NCBI GenBank assembly: GCA_036924085.1
Contig: JAVGWX010000011.1
Location: 13,697,318-13,761,317 of the forward strand
Source: Ariolimax columbianus
Taxonomy: Eukaryota; Mollusca; Gastropoda; Stylommatophora; Arionidae
Direction of reading: 5' to 3'
Length of the DNA: 64,000 nucleotides
Shown piece by piece: positions 10,717 to 20,395 of this stretch. The notes under the pieces were generated by a model, which saw only the letters and a program-made list of their open reading frames with translations, did not search any database and was not told the DNA's origin. The position numbers and the translations under genes were made by a program. The number at the start of each line of letters is the position of its first letter. Position 1 is the first letter of the stretch.

Positions 10717-10765
<49 letters not shown>

Positions 10766-11933
10766 TTTGCAACCATACGTCCCCCGGAACCCAAACACTT
10801 TGGTTTCCCGGAAGCTGCCCGCAGAGTCATCGAAGCAACTCCTGCGGATCGCTAGTCGGCATCGTTTATGGTCAGAACTACGACGGTATCTGATCGTCTT
10901 CGCGCCTCTGACTTTCGTTCTTGATTAATGAAAACATTCTTGACAAATGCTTTCGCAGTAGCTCGTCTTGCGGCGATCCAAGAATTTCACCTCTAACGCC
11001 GCAATACGAATGCCCCCGTTTGTCCCTGTTAATCATTACCTCCAGTTCCGAAAACAAACAAAATAGAACCGAGGTCCTATTCCTATATTCCATGCACCAT
11101 TATTCAGGCAGCCGAGGCCTGCTTTGAACACTCTAATTTTTTTCAAAGTAAACGCGCCGGCCACCCAGGACGCTCAGCTAAGAGCACCCGTGGGAGAAAG
11201 CCGGCAGACGGTAGGGCAGGAGACAACGGGCAGTGAACCGGCGAGAGCCGGACCGCCCGCCTGCGCCTGAGATCCAACTACGAGCTTTTTAACTGCAACA
11301 ACTTTAATATACGCTATTGGAGCTGGAATTACCGCGGCTGCTGGCACCAGACTTGCCCTCCAATAAATCCTCGTTAAAGGGTTTAAAGTGTACTCATTCC
11401 AATTACGGGGCCTCGAAAGAGTCCCGTATTGTTATTTTTCGTCACTAGCTCCCCGTGCCGGGAGTGGGTAAGTTGCGCGCCTGCTGCCTTCCTTGGATGT
11501 GGTAGCCGTTTCTCATGCTCCCTCTCCGGAATCGAACCCTGATTCCCCGTTACCCGTTACAAACATGGTAGGCATGTCACGTACCATCGACATTTGATAG
11601 GGCAGACATTTGAAAGATGCGTCGCCGGCACATGAGGCCATGCGATCAGCAAAAAGTTATTCAGAGTCACCAGTGGGGACGCCGCAACCCCGCGAGGGGA
11701 AACGACGATTGGTTTTGAACTAATAAAAGCGCTCTTTCTGCGACGGTCGGAGCTTGGTAAGCATGTATTAGCTCTAGAATTGCCACAGTTATCCAAGTAG
11801 GATCGTGTCATCTAAGGAACCTCGACTGATTTAATGAGCCATTCGCGGTTTCACCGTGAGACAGTGTGAACTTAGACATGCATGGCTTAACCTTTGAGAC
11901 AAGCATATGACTACTGGCAGGATCAACCAGATA
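10690..11933 (-). rRNA. Partial 18S rRNA, 5' two thirds (about 1,240 nt)
   Basis: Minus-strand small-subunit rRNA from its first bases (ATCTGGTTGATCCTGCCAG, 5' end near 11,933) through the universal GTGCCAGCAGCCGCGGTAAT near 11,325. It runs on past TTAAAGGAATTGACGG (near 10,750) to GACTCAACACGG, where it stops. A complete animal 18S is about 1.8 kb, so the last third is missing. The piece looks well conserved, far better than the neighbouring 28S scraps, which suggests recent capture or copying. It sits inside the family R insertion and is not linked to ITS or 5.8S, so it is not a working rDNA unit. The V1-V4 sequence resembles heterobranch gastropods (recalled, not searched). Confidence 0.93.
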
Positions 11934-12565
11934 TCTGTCGGAGACGCACGTACAGCACACACCGGTCGGCGGAGGAAGGGTGTGTAAAAAGCCTCCCTGA
12001 GACGGCCGCAGGGACCGACTGACGGGACGGACGGACGGTTGTTCCACCCGTCCCTCACTCCGTCGACCTAGGACCGCCTGACAGGGGCCTCCCACACGCA
12101 CCAGACGACCGACCGACCGGGCTCGCTAGAGGAGAGATGGCAGCGCTCTGTGCAGAACGGATCCCAACGACCTCGGCGATGAATTTCACTGGGACTAGAG
12201 ACAATTTGGCCTGCCGGCCTGCCCTTCTCCGTAGGAGAACGCATGGCTTCGAGGCAACGATTCCTGCTTTCCATTTGCCGGTCACAAGCTCTTTGCGAGA
12301 GTCGGACCACCAGCGAGACGTACTGTCGAGCTCTGCTATAAGCCTTAGATAAATCACCACGGACGGACCACGTTTCCTTATACGGGCCAGACGAGCGCAC
12401 CTCGGTTGAGGAGCCGCTACAACAAACCGCACCCAATTCGCTCTACGGGGAAAGGCAGGCGAGCGTTTTCCGCAAGCCCGCGCTATCGCTCCGCCTGGCG
12501 GGCCTGAGATCGCTTTACGAACACTGGTTGAAATTGAGTCGCTGCGGCGAGACAACTACCCCAGA
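11934..12565 (-). other. 5' ETS-like sequence upstream of the 18S
   Basis: 632 bp directly before the 18S start on the minus strand, GC-rich and without similarity I can name. Its position makes it the 5' external transcribed spacer of a pre-rRNA. It starts exactly at the target-site duplication (TCTGGGGTAGTTGTCTCGCC in element orientation). If the insertion is full-length, this would be near the Pol I start site; that is inference. The long open frames here are artefacts. Confidence 0.65.
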
Positions 12566-12579
12566 TGGCTATCAGGAAC
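12566..12579 (+). repeat. Target-site duplication, right copy
   Basis: TGGCTATCAGGAAC, identical to 9,024-9,037. It is followed by ACGCCACAAGAC, which continues the LINE-X coding stretch. Confidence 0.9.
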
Positions 12580-12996
12580 ACGCCACAAGACTTAAATGAA
12601 GACACATTTTTTTAAAATCGACAGAGACCATCCAGACAAGCCCGGAAGGTCGAGGCATGGAGAGGTGGCGCGAAACAATGCAGGATCCATGGATAGAGCT
12701 CAAGGAAGAGGCTGCGCCTGGACACCACCTGCCCTATGCTGTATGGAAAGGAATGAACAGACTTCCAACTTGTGTGTCAAGGTGCAGAGTGAACTTGAAG
12801 AAATGGGGATACTCAGATGTCGACACATATGAATGCGGCACAGTTCAGGACCAAGATCTTCTGACGTCCTGCCCCAGCCTCCTTGAAACCTGTGACATGA
12901 ACGACATGATGGAGACGAACGACAAGGCAGTTCAAGTTGCTGAATACTGGACGGATGCCGTGTGACATGGTGTTTGGACACGGAAAGTAAGTAAGT
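12580..12996 (+). mobile_element. LINE-X copy 1, right part: C-terminal ORF and (AAGT)n tail
   Basis: Continuation of LINE-X after the family R insertion. An open frame at 12,657-12,965 codes for MERWRETMQDPWIELKEE, GHHLPYAVWKGMNRLPTC and a knuckle-like CGTVQDQDLLTSCP (normally C-x-C...H...C; one Cys and the His are changed). It ends AEYWTDAV and a stop. The 3' end is GGTGTTTGGACACGGAAAG with an (AAGT)n tail. Related copies lie at 25,200-25,565 (+) and 33,735-34,200 (-). It is the C-terminal part of a non-LTR retrotransposon polyprotein of undetermined clade. Confidence 0.78.
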
Positions 12997-13164
12997 AAAT
13001 CTCCCTCGAAGGGTCACTCTATTCATTCCATCCTTGATCGGTGTCCCATTCAGCAATGATGTTACCATTCTTGTCGTTTGACCACGCATTTGCTTTCTTC
13101 TAGAGTAGAATATTGTTTTTCTTGCTGCTGTTGTCTCCTTCTTGCAAATCTACTCTTTCTTATT

Positions 13165-13514
13165 GGCTTGGCTTGGCTTCGTTCGTTCTCAATCTCTCGC
13201 TACCAAACCCTAAAAGGGCTTAAGTGGCAGAATGTAGTCCAGAGAACGAATGCGTTGTGTCGTAGTTTACATCTTGACTGCGATATTTGCACTATTCGGT
13301 CCAACACATCCGACTTCAGCAAGCCTTTTTTATGTACCGGGTTAGCATTCCCTCTTCGAACCCTTCTCCTTAGCCAGTCTGCCCTGTTGCAGCCTGTTAT
13401 CCAGGATCACCGCGTGGAGGTGTAGAAAGGTTTTGGCAGCTCTGGTTCGCTGGCCCTGACGCTAGCAGTCAGCTATGGGTCGCTGACTGCTGCAGCTCAT
13501 GCGCTGCTCAGCAT
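13165..13514 (-). mobile_element. SINE-B copy 2
   Basis: Minus-strand, about 350 bp, nearly full length. The tail is (AAGCC)n-like, seen as GGCTTGGCTTGGCTTCG. A perfect 12-bp direct repeat, CTCTTTCTTATT, flanks it at 13,153-13,164 and 13,515-13,526. Confidence 0.88.
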
Positions 13515-13526
13515 CTCTTTCTTATT

Positions 13527-13838
13527 GAAAAGGTCGGTAAACAACAGCTTAGCATTTCGTATGTGATCTGTTCTAATTTAACTGCCTCCTTCATCGTCCT
13601 TTCGTTCCAATTTCCAATTCTTATTTCTTGTTTCCTGCTCAGAAAATCAGTAATCAAACAAGTTGCCCCCCTATCGTCTGCCTCCATTGACAGTTATGGG
13701 AACTTCTTACCTCCGATACTTATTTCATAGTAAATTTATTTTGTCACTGTTTCAAGAGCAACGATGCTGGATTTTGTTTGTATGGACAAAGCAGTCTGTG
13801 CTGTGTGAAGACTCATTAGACGTGTGTTTTGTGTATTG
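13527..13838. other. No feature recognised
   Basis: About 300 bp between SINE-B and the 27-bp arrays. Nothing recognised. Confidence 0.35.
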
Positions 13839-13839
13839 A

Positions 13840-14140
13840 GAGGTTTCAGTTAAACTCAATACACGAGATGTTTCCGTTAAACTCAATACACGACAGGTTA
13901 TAGTTAAACTCAATACATGACAGGTTTCAGTTAAACTCAATACACGAGAGGTTTTAGTTAAACTCAATACACGACATGCGTCAGTTAAACTCAATACACG
14001 ACAGGCGTCAGTTAAAATCAATACACGACAGGCGTCAGTTAAACTCAATACACGACAGGCGTCAGTTAAACTCAATACACGACAGGCGTCAGTTAAACTC
14101 AATACACGACAGGCGTCAGTTAAACTCAATACACGAAAGG
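13840..14140 (+). repeat. Minisatellite, 27 bp x 11 (left arm)
   Basis: Units of AAACTCAATACACGACAGGC plus GTCAGTT. The first units read CGAGAGGTTTTAGTT, closer to the right-hand array. The reverse strand is open and reads SLTDACRVL repeats, an artefact of the 27-bp period. Confidence 0.92.
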
Positions 14141-14149
14141 TTTCTTATA

Positions 14150-14555
14150 CTATCTCCTATATTGAGCTTTTCTCCAACCTCGCCTGCATTGTTTTTCTCC
14201 AACCTCTCATATATTGAGCTTTTCTCCAACCTCTCATGTATTGAGTATTTCTCTAACCTCGCCTGCATTGTTTTTCTCCAACCTCTCATGTATTGAGTAT
14301 TTCTCTAACCTCGCCTGCATTGTTTTTCTCCAACCTCTCATGTATTGAGTATTTCTCCAACCTCTCATGTATTGAATTTTTCTCCAACCTCGCCTGCATT
14401 GAGTTCTTCTGGAACCTCTCGTGTATTGTTTTTCTACGACGTCTAGCGTTTTGTTTTTCCTATAACGCCAAGTGTATTGTTTTTCTACAACATCTCGTGT
14501 ATTGCATTTCTCCAACATCTCGTGTATTGAGTTCCTCCTCAACCTCCCGTTTTGA
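14150..14555 (-). repeat. Minisatellite, 27 bp x 15 (right arm, inverted)
   Basis: Units of TTCTCCAACCTCTCATGTAT plus TGAGTAT. Reversed they read ATACTCAATACATGAGAGG, clearly related to the left array. The two arrays therefore face each other and could fold back. Confidence 0.9.
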
Positions 14556-14714
14556 GTGGAGAACACCCGCCGAGCTTATTTGTTAAACCGGATCATGCAC
14601 GATTAGACGGCTGCTATAAATTTCCAAAATCCAAGATTTGTAGAAACAGAGAAAACATATCTTTATGAACAACATTCAATATGAGTTCACAGGAGATAAA
14701 GGCACAGCCAGACA

Positions 14715-14719
14715 TAGAC

Positions 14720-14762
<43 letters not shown>

Positions 14763-14998
14763 GAGATAGAGGGAGAAAAAGGAGAGAGAGAGAGAGAGAG
14801 GGAAAGTCGATATATTAGAGACAGGAAAAGATTTTTAAAACGCCAAACTGGACAGAGAAAAAACGATTAAAATAAAATAAAATAGATAAAGAGAGCGTTA
14901 GAGAGAGAGAAAGAAAGAAAATGGCTCAATAAGAGAGAAAAAAAGTTATGAAAAAAAAACGAAATAAGAGAAAGAACTAAAAAAAGCTATATAAGAGT

Positions 14999-15064
<66 letters not shown>

Positions 15065-15280
15065 AAGAGTGCGTGTGTCTGAGGCTGGGGGGAAAGACGC
15101 AATAAGAGAGAATGACAGAGAGAGCGAAAGGATACGAAATTGGATTGGAAAAGAGAAGCAGATAAAAGCTAAACAAGAGAGTGAGAGAGGGAAAAAAGAC
15201 GAAATGAAGAGAGAAAGAAAAATGGGAATTAATTGAGGGATAAAGAGAGAGAGAGAGCGAGAAAGAAAGCGCTTTCTCAT
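14715..15280 (+). repeat. GA-rich microsatellite tract
   Basis: Long (GA)n runs at 14,722-14,760, 14,780-14,802 and 15,000-15,066, embedded in purine-rich DNA. The open frames on both strands are low-complexity artefacts. Confidence 0.9.
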
Positions 15281-15289
15281 CTAGAGTTC

Positions 15290-15944
15290 GTTATTCTCAC
15301 ATAATCATATCGTACTCTCTTGTCAAATTGGCCTCCCCGTCTGAAGTTTCTCTTATCTGCGTACAGTTCCTAGTTCACCTTTCTGTATTTATGAAGAGGC
15401 AGATGTTCCTGTGCAGGTCTCAGCTCTGGTATGCGTTGGATGTAGCCCAGAGAAGGGTTTCCTGCTTAGTGGGCTAGGTTCGAGCAGCGTAATACTCCGT
15501 TGCGTTAGGATAATCGCTTACAAAGGGTGGTTTACCGATGTGCGAGTCCATCTTAATAGTCTCAAACACTAGAGCCAAGTAAGCCCGCAGCCTGATAGGC
15601 GCACCCTGTGCTGCTCTAAACAAACCACCTAACCATGGCCGCTGTCATGCCATATCACAGTAGGTTGCCTCTTACGACATGCTCTCTGTGAGGCAGTGGT
15701 GCTATTCATGTCCTTTGTAATACACAAAGATCCTGGCAGAGCACTCGAGAAAGACTATCCATAAAATAGACTGGAATTGAAAATACTGTCATTATGTTGT
15801 CTTTGTGGAGTCGACATACCTGAGAACACCATACTGCTTTGTTTAACCCTTTGCACGAGAGCACATGCACGTGCGCTTGATTGTGTTTGCGTTATAGGAA
15901 TTGCATACAACGAACTGTTGGTAATCTCAAATTATAACGTTTTC
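15290..15944. other. No clear feature; possible old repeat
   Basis: Around 15,650-15,700 it reads TTGCCTCTTACGACATGC, a motif I associate loosely with dispersed molluscan repeats; a similar TCCTACGACATG occurs near 52,610. Not enough to name an element. Confidence 0.3.
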
Positions 15945-16165
15945 TGTTCTGCCTCGGTGTCGCAATGGTTAATGCACAGGCCACATTCTCGATAGATCTA
16001 GGTTCAATCCTGATTTGGTTCGGGATTTTGTATATCGTAAACGAAACTAGGGTCCACCCAGTTGCTACATTTGAGCACAAGAGCAAGTTTGAGAATGAAG
16101 GCCATCTGTGTGATGCTGGCCAAATCATCCTAAAAATAGGTATTCCCAATAAGTCACATTGGCTA
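15945..16165 (+). mobile_element. tRNA-derived SINE candidate
   Basis: The head GTCGCAATGGTTAATGC resembles a Pol III box A and AGGTTCAATCCTG a box B, with tRNA-like spacing. No tail or target duplication could be defined, and no other full copy is in the window. Confidence 0.5.
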
Positions 16166-16194
16166 GCTTGCAAGATCTAGAATTTAAAAAAAAA

Positions 16195-16490
16195 TTACTA
16201 TATATTCCTTGTATTTGCTTCTATCTCTTCTTGTTCTTCTCTTCTTCTTCCTCCCTTTTTCATTTATTTCAAATGTTGGCGTTAACTGAAATTCATCTTT
16301 TTCCTTTTGTCTTCTTCTTCTTCTTCTTGTTCCTCAATTATTTCAAATGTTGGCGTTAGCTGTATATCTTCTTCTTCTTCTTCTTCTTCTTCTTCTTCTT
16401 CTTCTTCTTCTTTGTCTTCATCTTCTTCTTCTTTTTCTTCTTCTTCATTATTATTATTATTATTATTATCATTATTATAATCATTATTAT
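16195..16490 (+). repeat. (CTT)n and (ATT)n microsatellite
   Basis: CTT-rich tract with a duplicated segment containing TTATTTCAAATGTTGGCGTT (16,262 and 16,336), then pure (CTT)n from about 16,372 and (ATT)n to 16,490. Confidence 0.9.
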
Positions 16491-16544
16491 TAGTCAGCCG
16501 TCTCTGACCGATTAGCTCTTGTGAGTTCTAGTTAATAGTTCTGT

Positions 16545-17100
16545 GGCTTTCCTTCCCCACCCCGGACAGAAACCAGAAATGTACTTGGCTCCTAGCCGAC
16601 CACACCGGGGATCGTGATACATTCGACTGTGTCCAATGTCGAGCTAAAACAATTCAGAGGAACCATGGCAGGCTTACCATCTCAACAACATAAAGACCTC
16701 GAGATAGTCTCGTGTCTTACCATCTCCAACAACACACAAGACCTCCAGAGAGTCTCGTGGCTTACCCTCCAACAACATACAAGGCCTCGAGTTAGTCTCG
16801 TGGCTTACCATCTCCACCAATATACAAGACCTCGATAGAGTCTCGTGTCCGTCAGTTCTATCGTGTTTTAGTTTAGTTTAACAATTTGGCGAAGGATACG
16901 TTTCTCAAAGTTCAATGGTCAATTGATTACATACGGCGAAGTGCTCGCCGAGCTGTTACCTGAGTTCTGGCCGGTATAGCACACCCGCCAATCCACGGGG
17001 GACTCAAGAAAATTTGCTAATCTGTCAGTTTTATAGTGTTTCAATTTTGCAATAGCTGATGGGACACGTTTGTCGTAGTGCAATACCGCTCTGTACGCAA
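16545..17100 (+). repeat. Family E left flank with 55-bp repeats
   Basis: Begins with AACCAGAAATGTACTTGGCT. It contains three to four 55-bp units (16,650-16,855) with TCTCGTGKCTTACCATCTCC, then TCTGTCAGTTTTATAGTGTT and TTTTGCAATAGCTGAT. Weakly similar blocks precede the other 31-bp satellite at 48,440-48,660, so flank and satellite may be one dispersed unit. Confidence 0.5.
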
Positions 17101-17835
17101 TCAGCTCATTGCAATGCCGAGATAGGCACTCTCAGCGCAGCTCAATGCAGAGTTGAATACCATTGAGGCAGCGCAATGCTGAGTTAAATACCATCAGCGC
17201 AGCCCAATGCAGAGTTGAATACCATCAGCGCAGTGCAATGCAGAGTTAAATACCATAATACCATCTAGACAGTGCAATACTGAGTTAAATACTTTCAGTG
17301 CAGTGCAAAACTGAGTTAAATACTCTCAGTGCAGTGCAATACTGAGTTAAATACTTTCAGTGCAGTGCAAAATTGAGTTAAATACTCTCAGTGCAGTGCA
17401 AAACTGAGTTAAATACTTTCAGTGCAGTGCAATACTGAGTTAAATACTATCAGTGCAGTGCAATACTGAGTTAAATACTTTAAGTGCAGTGCAAAACTGA
17501 GTTAAATACTCTCAGTGCAGTGCAATACTGAGTTAAATACTTTCAGTGCAGTGCAATACTGAGTTAAATACTCTCAGTGCAGTGCAATACTGAGTTAAAT
17601 ACTTTCAGTGCAGTGCAATACTGAGTTAAATACTATCAGTGCAGTGCAATACTGAGTTAAATACTTTAAGTGCAGTGCAAAACTGAGTTAAATACTCTCA
17701 GTGCAGTGCAATACTGAGTTAAATACTTTCAGTGCAGTGCAATACTGAGTTAAATACCATCAAGGCAGTGCAATACTGAGTTAAATACTCTCAGTGCAGT
17801 GCAATACTGAGTTAAATACTAGCAGCGCATTGCAT
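17100..17835 (+). repeat. 31-bp satellite x about 23, with 186-bp higher order
   Basis: Units of GCAATACTGAGTTAAATACT plus YTCAGTGCAGT. Variant units recur in the same order: the rare TTTAAGTGCAGTGCAAAACT form appears at about 17,479 and 17,665, exactly 186 bp (6 units) apart. Confidence 0.92.
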
Positions 17836-18694
17836 TAGCGTGCAATGCATATGTGACTGTTCTTTGTGCCATTTTTCGGTACATATGTTCTTATTATATA
17901 TCTTGTTTCATCAAATCTTGCAATGTCGTCAGTCTTAGGATTAGAGTTCAAGAGAAGGAAACAAAAACAGAGAGATAGAGAAAGAGAGAGAGAGAGAAAG
18001 AGAGAGCTAGAGTGTGTGTTAGTTGATGAATAAAAAAAAGTGGAAGAGAGGCTATGTGAATAATCCCTAAGGATTTCACGAAAATGCGAATTGATTAATA
18101 AGGTTGGAACGTTAGAATTAAACAAAGCTAAACAGGAGAAAACATTAAAGCATTGCACGAATAGCAAACAAAACAAGCACACACACCCGCGCGCACACAT
18201 ACACCCGAATTAGAACATTCAAATAAAATACATGAGCACTTCGAAAAATTTGTGTGAGCTAGGCGCAGAAGGAGAAAACGACCTTCAATAAAAAACATTG
18301 CTCTGGTATTCAGCGTAATTATGATGATAAGTGTAATTAAAGTGGCTAAGGGGTCCGAAATGTGAGCAAAGAACAGTAACACTGGAATCTTCCAAGCATG
18401 TCGTCATATGTGATTAATGAGGCAAGCTCCCTTATCCTGTAGAAACCAAATCTGCAAATATAGACAGGTTAGCGTTTGATGACTTCGTATCCGTTTTTTA
18501 AGACCTGTGCTCTTCGTAAGCTCAACATATTGAGATTGATGACGATTGATTGATGTAATTACATTTGCTCCCAAAAAAGGCAGCATCAACAATCGCAAAG
18601 ACAATTGTGTTGATGTACTCAAACAGCATGTATATCAGACAATAGACAAGGAAGGAAGCTCTCGACGTAGTTAGTTAGTTTTCTTTCCACTTGT
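17836..18694. other. No gene recognised; short GA tract
   Basis: Contains a (GA)n run at about 17,970-18,008. The remainder is AT-rich, with only short open frames. Confidence 0.35.
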
Positions 18695-18945
18695 GTCGTT
18701 TAGCGTCGTGGGGAGCTTGAGTCGTCTATCCTGCGCCTAGTGCGTTGTGTCGGTCAATGTGAGCCCTTGTCGTTGTACAATCACTCTAATGTCATATATC
18801 CACCTACCTCGTGGCCGTCCCCTTGCCCTGTAGCCAGATCTACCAGCATTGTAAGCCATCAGTGGAAGATTATGAGGGTGCATTCTCATGAGATGACCAA
18901 AACAACTTATTTTCTGCCTGGAAATGTATTCGGCACAAGATGTAG
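18695..18945 (-). mobile_element. LINE-Y copy 2, 3' remnant
   Basis: Matches 5,245-5,475 in the same orientation: CATATATCCACCTACCTCG, CCAGATCTACCAGC and GTGCATTCTCATGAGATGAC occur in both. On the minus strand it is the basic tail after the GRPRGRW motif. It abuts LINE-Z copy 2 in the opposite orientation. Confidence 0.7.
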
Positions 18946-19700
18946 TAAATCACTTTATGTACTTGGAGTCCTTAGTCATTAATAAACTATCCCAGGACCA
19001 AGAGATCAATACCAGGATAGGAAAGGCAGCAACAACAATGAGCAGATTAATAAAACGGGTCTGGGAGAACAAACAGCTCACTGTTAAAACAAAAACACTT
19101 GTTTTCCAGGCCTGTGTCCTCAGCACCCTTCTTTACGGAAGTGAGACATGGTCTACCTACATGCACCAGGAGAGGCGGTTAAAAAACTATCACATGAGGT
19201 ACCTGCGCAGAATCCTGGGCGTTGGGTGGCAAGACAAGATCACCAATTCAAAGGTGTTGGAGAGAAAAGGAACTCTCACAATTTTTTCTTTACCAAGTCA
19301 TCGAAGGCTGCGCTGGCTGGGACACATTCGGAGGATGGATGATGGCAGAATACCAAAATATCTTCTTTATGGGGAATTACAGTTGAGGAAGAGGTCTCGG
19401 GGCCGGCCACTACTTCGGTACAAGGATGTATGCAAGCAGGATATGAATGACGCAGGCATTGATTTGGAATCATTGGAACAGGACGCCATGGATCGTGTTA
19501 CATGGAGGGGCATGATTAAGCATGAAATACAGAAAAAAGAGATACTGATTGCTGATAGGCTAAGGGCTCAGAGTTTGAGAAGACACGCCACACCATGCCA
19601 TGCCGCAAACGGTCCTGACTTTCCTTGCACACACTGTAGGAGACGCGTCTCTGCCTGGATTGGTCTGACGAGTCACATTCGTTACCGTCATGGACTGTAG
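18924..19700 (+). CDS. LINE-Z copy 2: RT C-terminal region with C2H2 finger
   Basis: An open frame of 258 codons, of which the first 15 or so belong to neighbouring sequence. It carries the region after the RT palm: TKTLVFQACVLSTLLYGSET (the L-Y-G-S/C-E-T-W thumb motif), RYLRRILGVGWQDKITNSKV, RRLRWLGHIRRMDDGRIPK, LLYGELQLRKRSRGRP, then DLESLEQDAMDRVTW. It ends in a C2H2 finger, CTHCRRRVSAWIGLTSHIRYRH, and a stop. These are features of a widespread non-LTR retrotransposon polyprotein. Endonuclease and catalytic RT motifs are absent because of 5' truncation. The frame is unbroken, so the insertion is fairly recent. It shares its domain order with 7,408-7,840. Confidence 0.82.
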   Translation: MYSAQDVVNHFMYLESLVINKLSQDQEINTRIGKAATTMSRLIKRVWENKQLTVKTKTLVFQACVLSTLLYGSETWSTYMHQERRLKNYHMRYLRRILGVGWQDKITNSKVLERKGTLTIFSLPSHRRLRWLGHIRRMDDGRIPKYLLYGELQLRKRSRGRPLLRYKDVCKQDMNDAGIDLESLEQDAMDRVTWRGMIKHEIQKKEILIADRLRAQSLRRHATPCHAANGPDFPCTHCRRRVSAWIGLTSHIRYRHGL

Positions 19701-19849
19701 TTGCATACCTTTTCTAAGCACAATTACTATCGTCTGACAAGACGGAAAAAGCTAAAGGTAATGATGAGACAAGGAAGGCGAATAATGTACACCAAGTAAT
19801 CGAACCCCAGCCATCCATGCTAGGAATATGCCTATAGCTGAGACATAAG

Positions 19850-20172
19850 TTAGGGTACTTATCCTTCTGAACATATTGCAATACCTTTTTGGGTTATGTA
19901 AAGGTATGCAGTCTACCGAACATGTAAAAAGACTTGTTTGAGGATATAAAGGTATACAGCATACTAAACAAGAAAAATACATGTTTTTGGTATATAAGGG
20001 TATGCATCCTACTGAATATTGAAAAATACTTGTTCTATTATATAAGAGTATGCAGTCCACTGAACATATACAATTTTTTTTTTCGCTTCTATCTGAATGT
20101 AGCTTACTGGACAAATAAAATTACTTTTTTGGTAGATAACATATGCAGCCTATTGGTCAAATAAAATTACTT
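19850..20172 (+). repeat. Degenerate tandem repeat, about 46 bp (left half)
   Basis: Diverged units containing TATGCAGTCYACTGAACATR and GGTATATAAGGGTATGCA. The array continues at 20,395 after a LINE fragment. Confidence 0.7.
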
Positions 20173-20395
20173 TTTCTTAACTTAACTTAACGTATTTATA
20201 CTGGATTAGAAGACCATGCAGAGTCTGTATACAACCAGTTACATTTACATCACCTTGCTCTAAAAGCGATGCGCATCCAGTTTATTCTTAAATGCATTAA
20301 CTGTCCCTGTCCCCACTACCTCCTCTGGCAATGCATTCCAAGCAGACACCACTCTCTGACTAAAAAAATATGTCCTAATATGTTTTCGGTAGGTA
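20173..20395 (-). mobile_element. CR1/L2-like LINE 3' fragment
   Basis: On the minus strand it codes for a VVSAWNALPEEVVG-like stretch, the conserved WN-LP motif near the C-terminus of CR1/L2/Rex-type RT proteins. It matches the start of the larger copy at 29,463 and one at 47,985. It lies inside the 46-bp array and splits it. Confidence 0.75.

Larger units (their letters stand above)
9038..12565 (-). mobile_element. Family R: rDNA-derived composite retroelement, longest copy
   Basis: A 3,528-bp insertion into LINE-X, bounded by a perfect 14-bp target-site duplication. In its own (minus) orientation it holds: ETS-like sequence (12,565-11,934); the first two thirds of 18S (11,933 to about 10,690); a 28S-like joint; a second 18S scrap (10,560-10,475); two to three 28S 3'-end pieces (about 10,460-9,660); and a SINE-like body with the core ATCGGATGCACTGAGCC. 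It ends AACAGCGTACGATGAAGAAG plus a (GAA)n tail. No protein is encoded. The 3' end matches LINE-N closely, so LINE-N is the likely source of the RT (inference). Alternatives: a one-off template-switch chimera, or an assembly chimera. Both are made unlikely by the duplication and by two further copies at 35,686-37,128 and 44,109-44,489. Confidence 0.88.

Noticed and set aside
10690..11933. A working ribosomal RNA locus
   Set aside because: 18S is cut at about two thirds, no ITS or 5.8S follows, 28S pieces are shuffled, and the whole is bounded by a target-site duplication.
12055..12555. 166-codon minus-strand open frame
   Set aside because: Lies in GC-rich ETS-like sequence directly upstream of 18S. 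Such spacers often lack stops.
13840..14555. CRISPR-like array
   Set aside because: Units are contiguous with no variable spacers, and the genome is eukaryotic. They are minisatellites.
14946..15280. Ser/Leu-rich frames over the GA tract
   Set aside because: Low-complexity translation of (GA)n and (CT)n.
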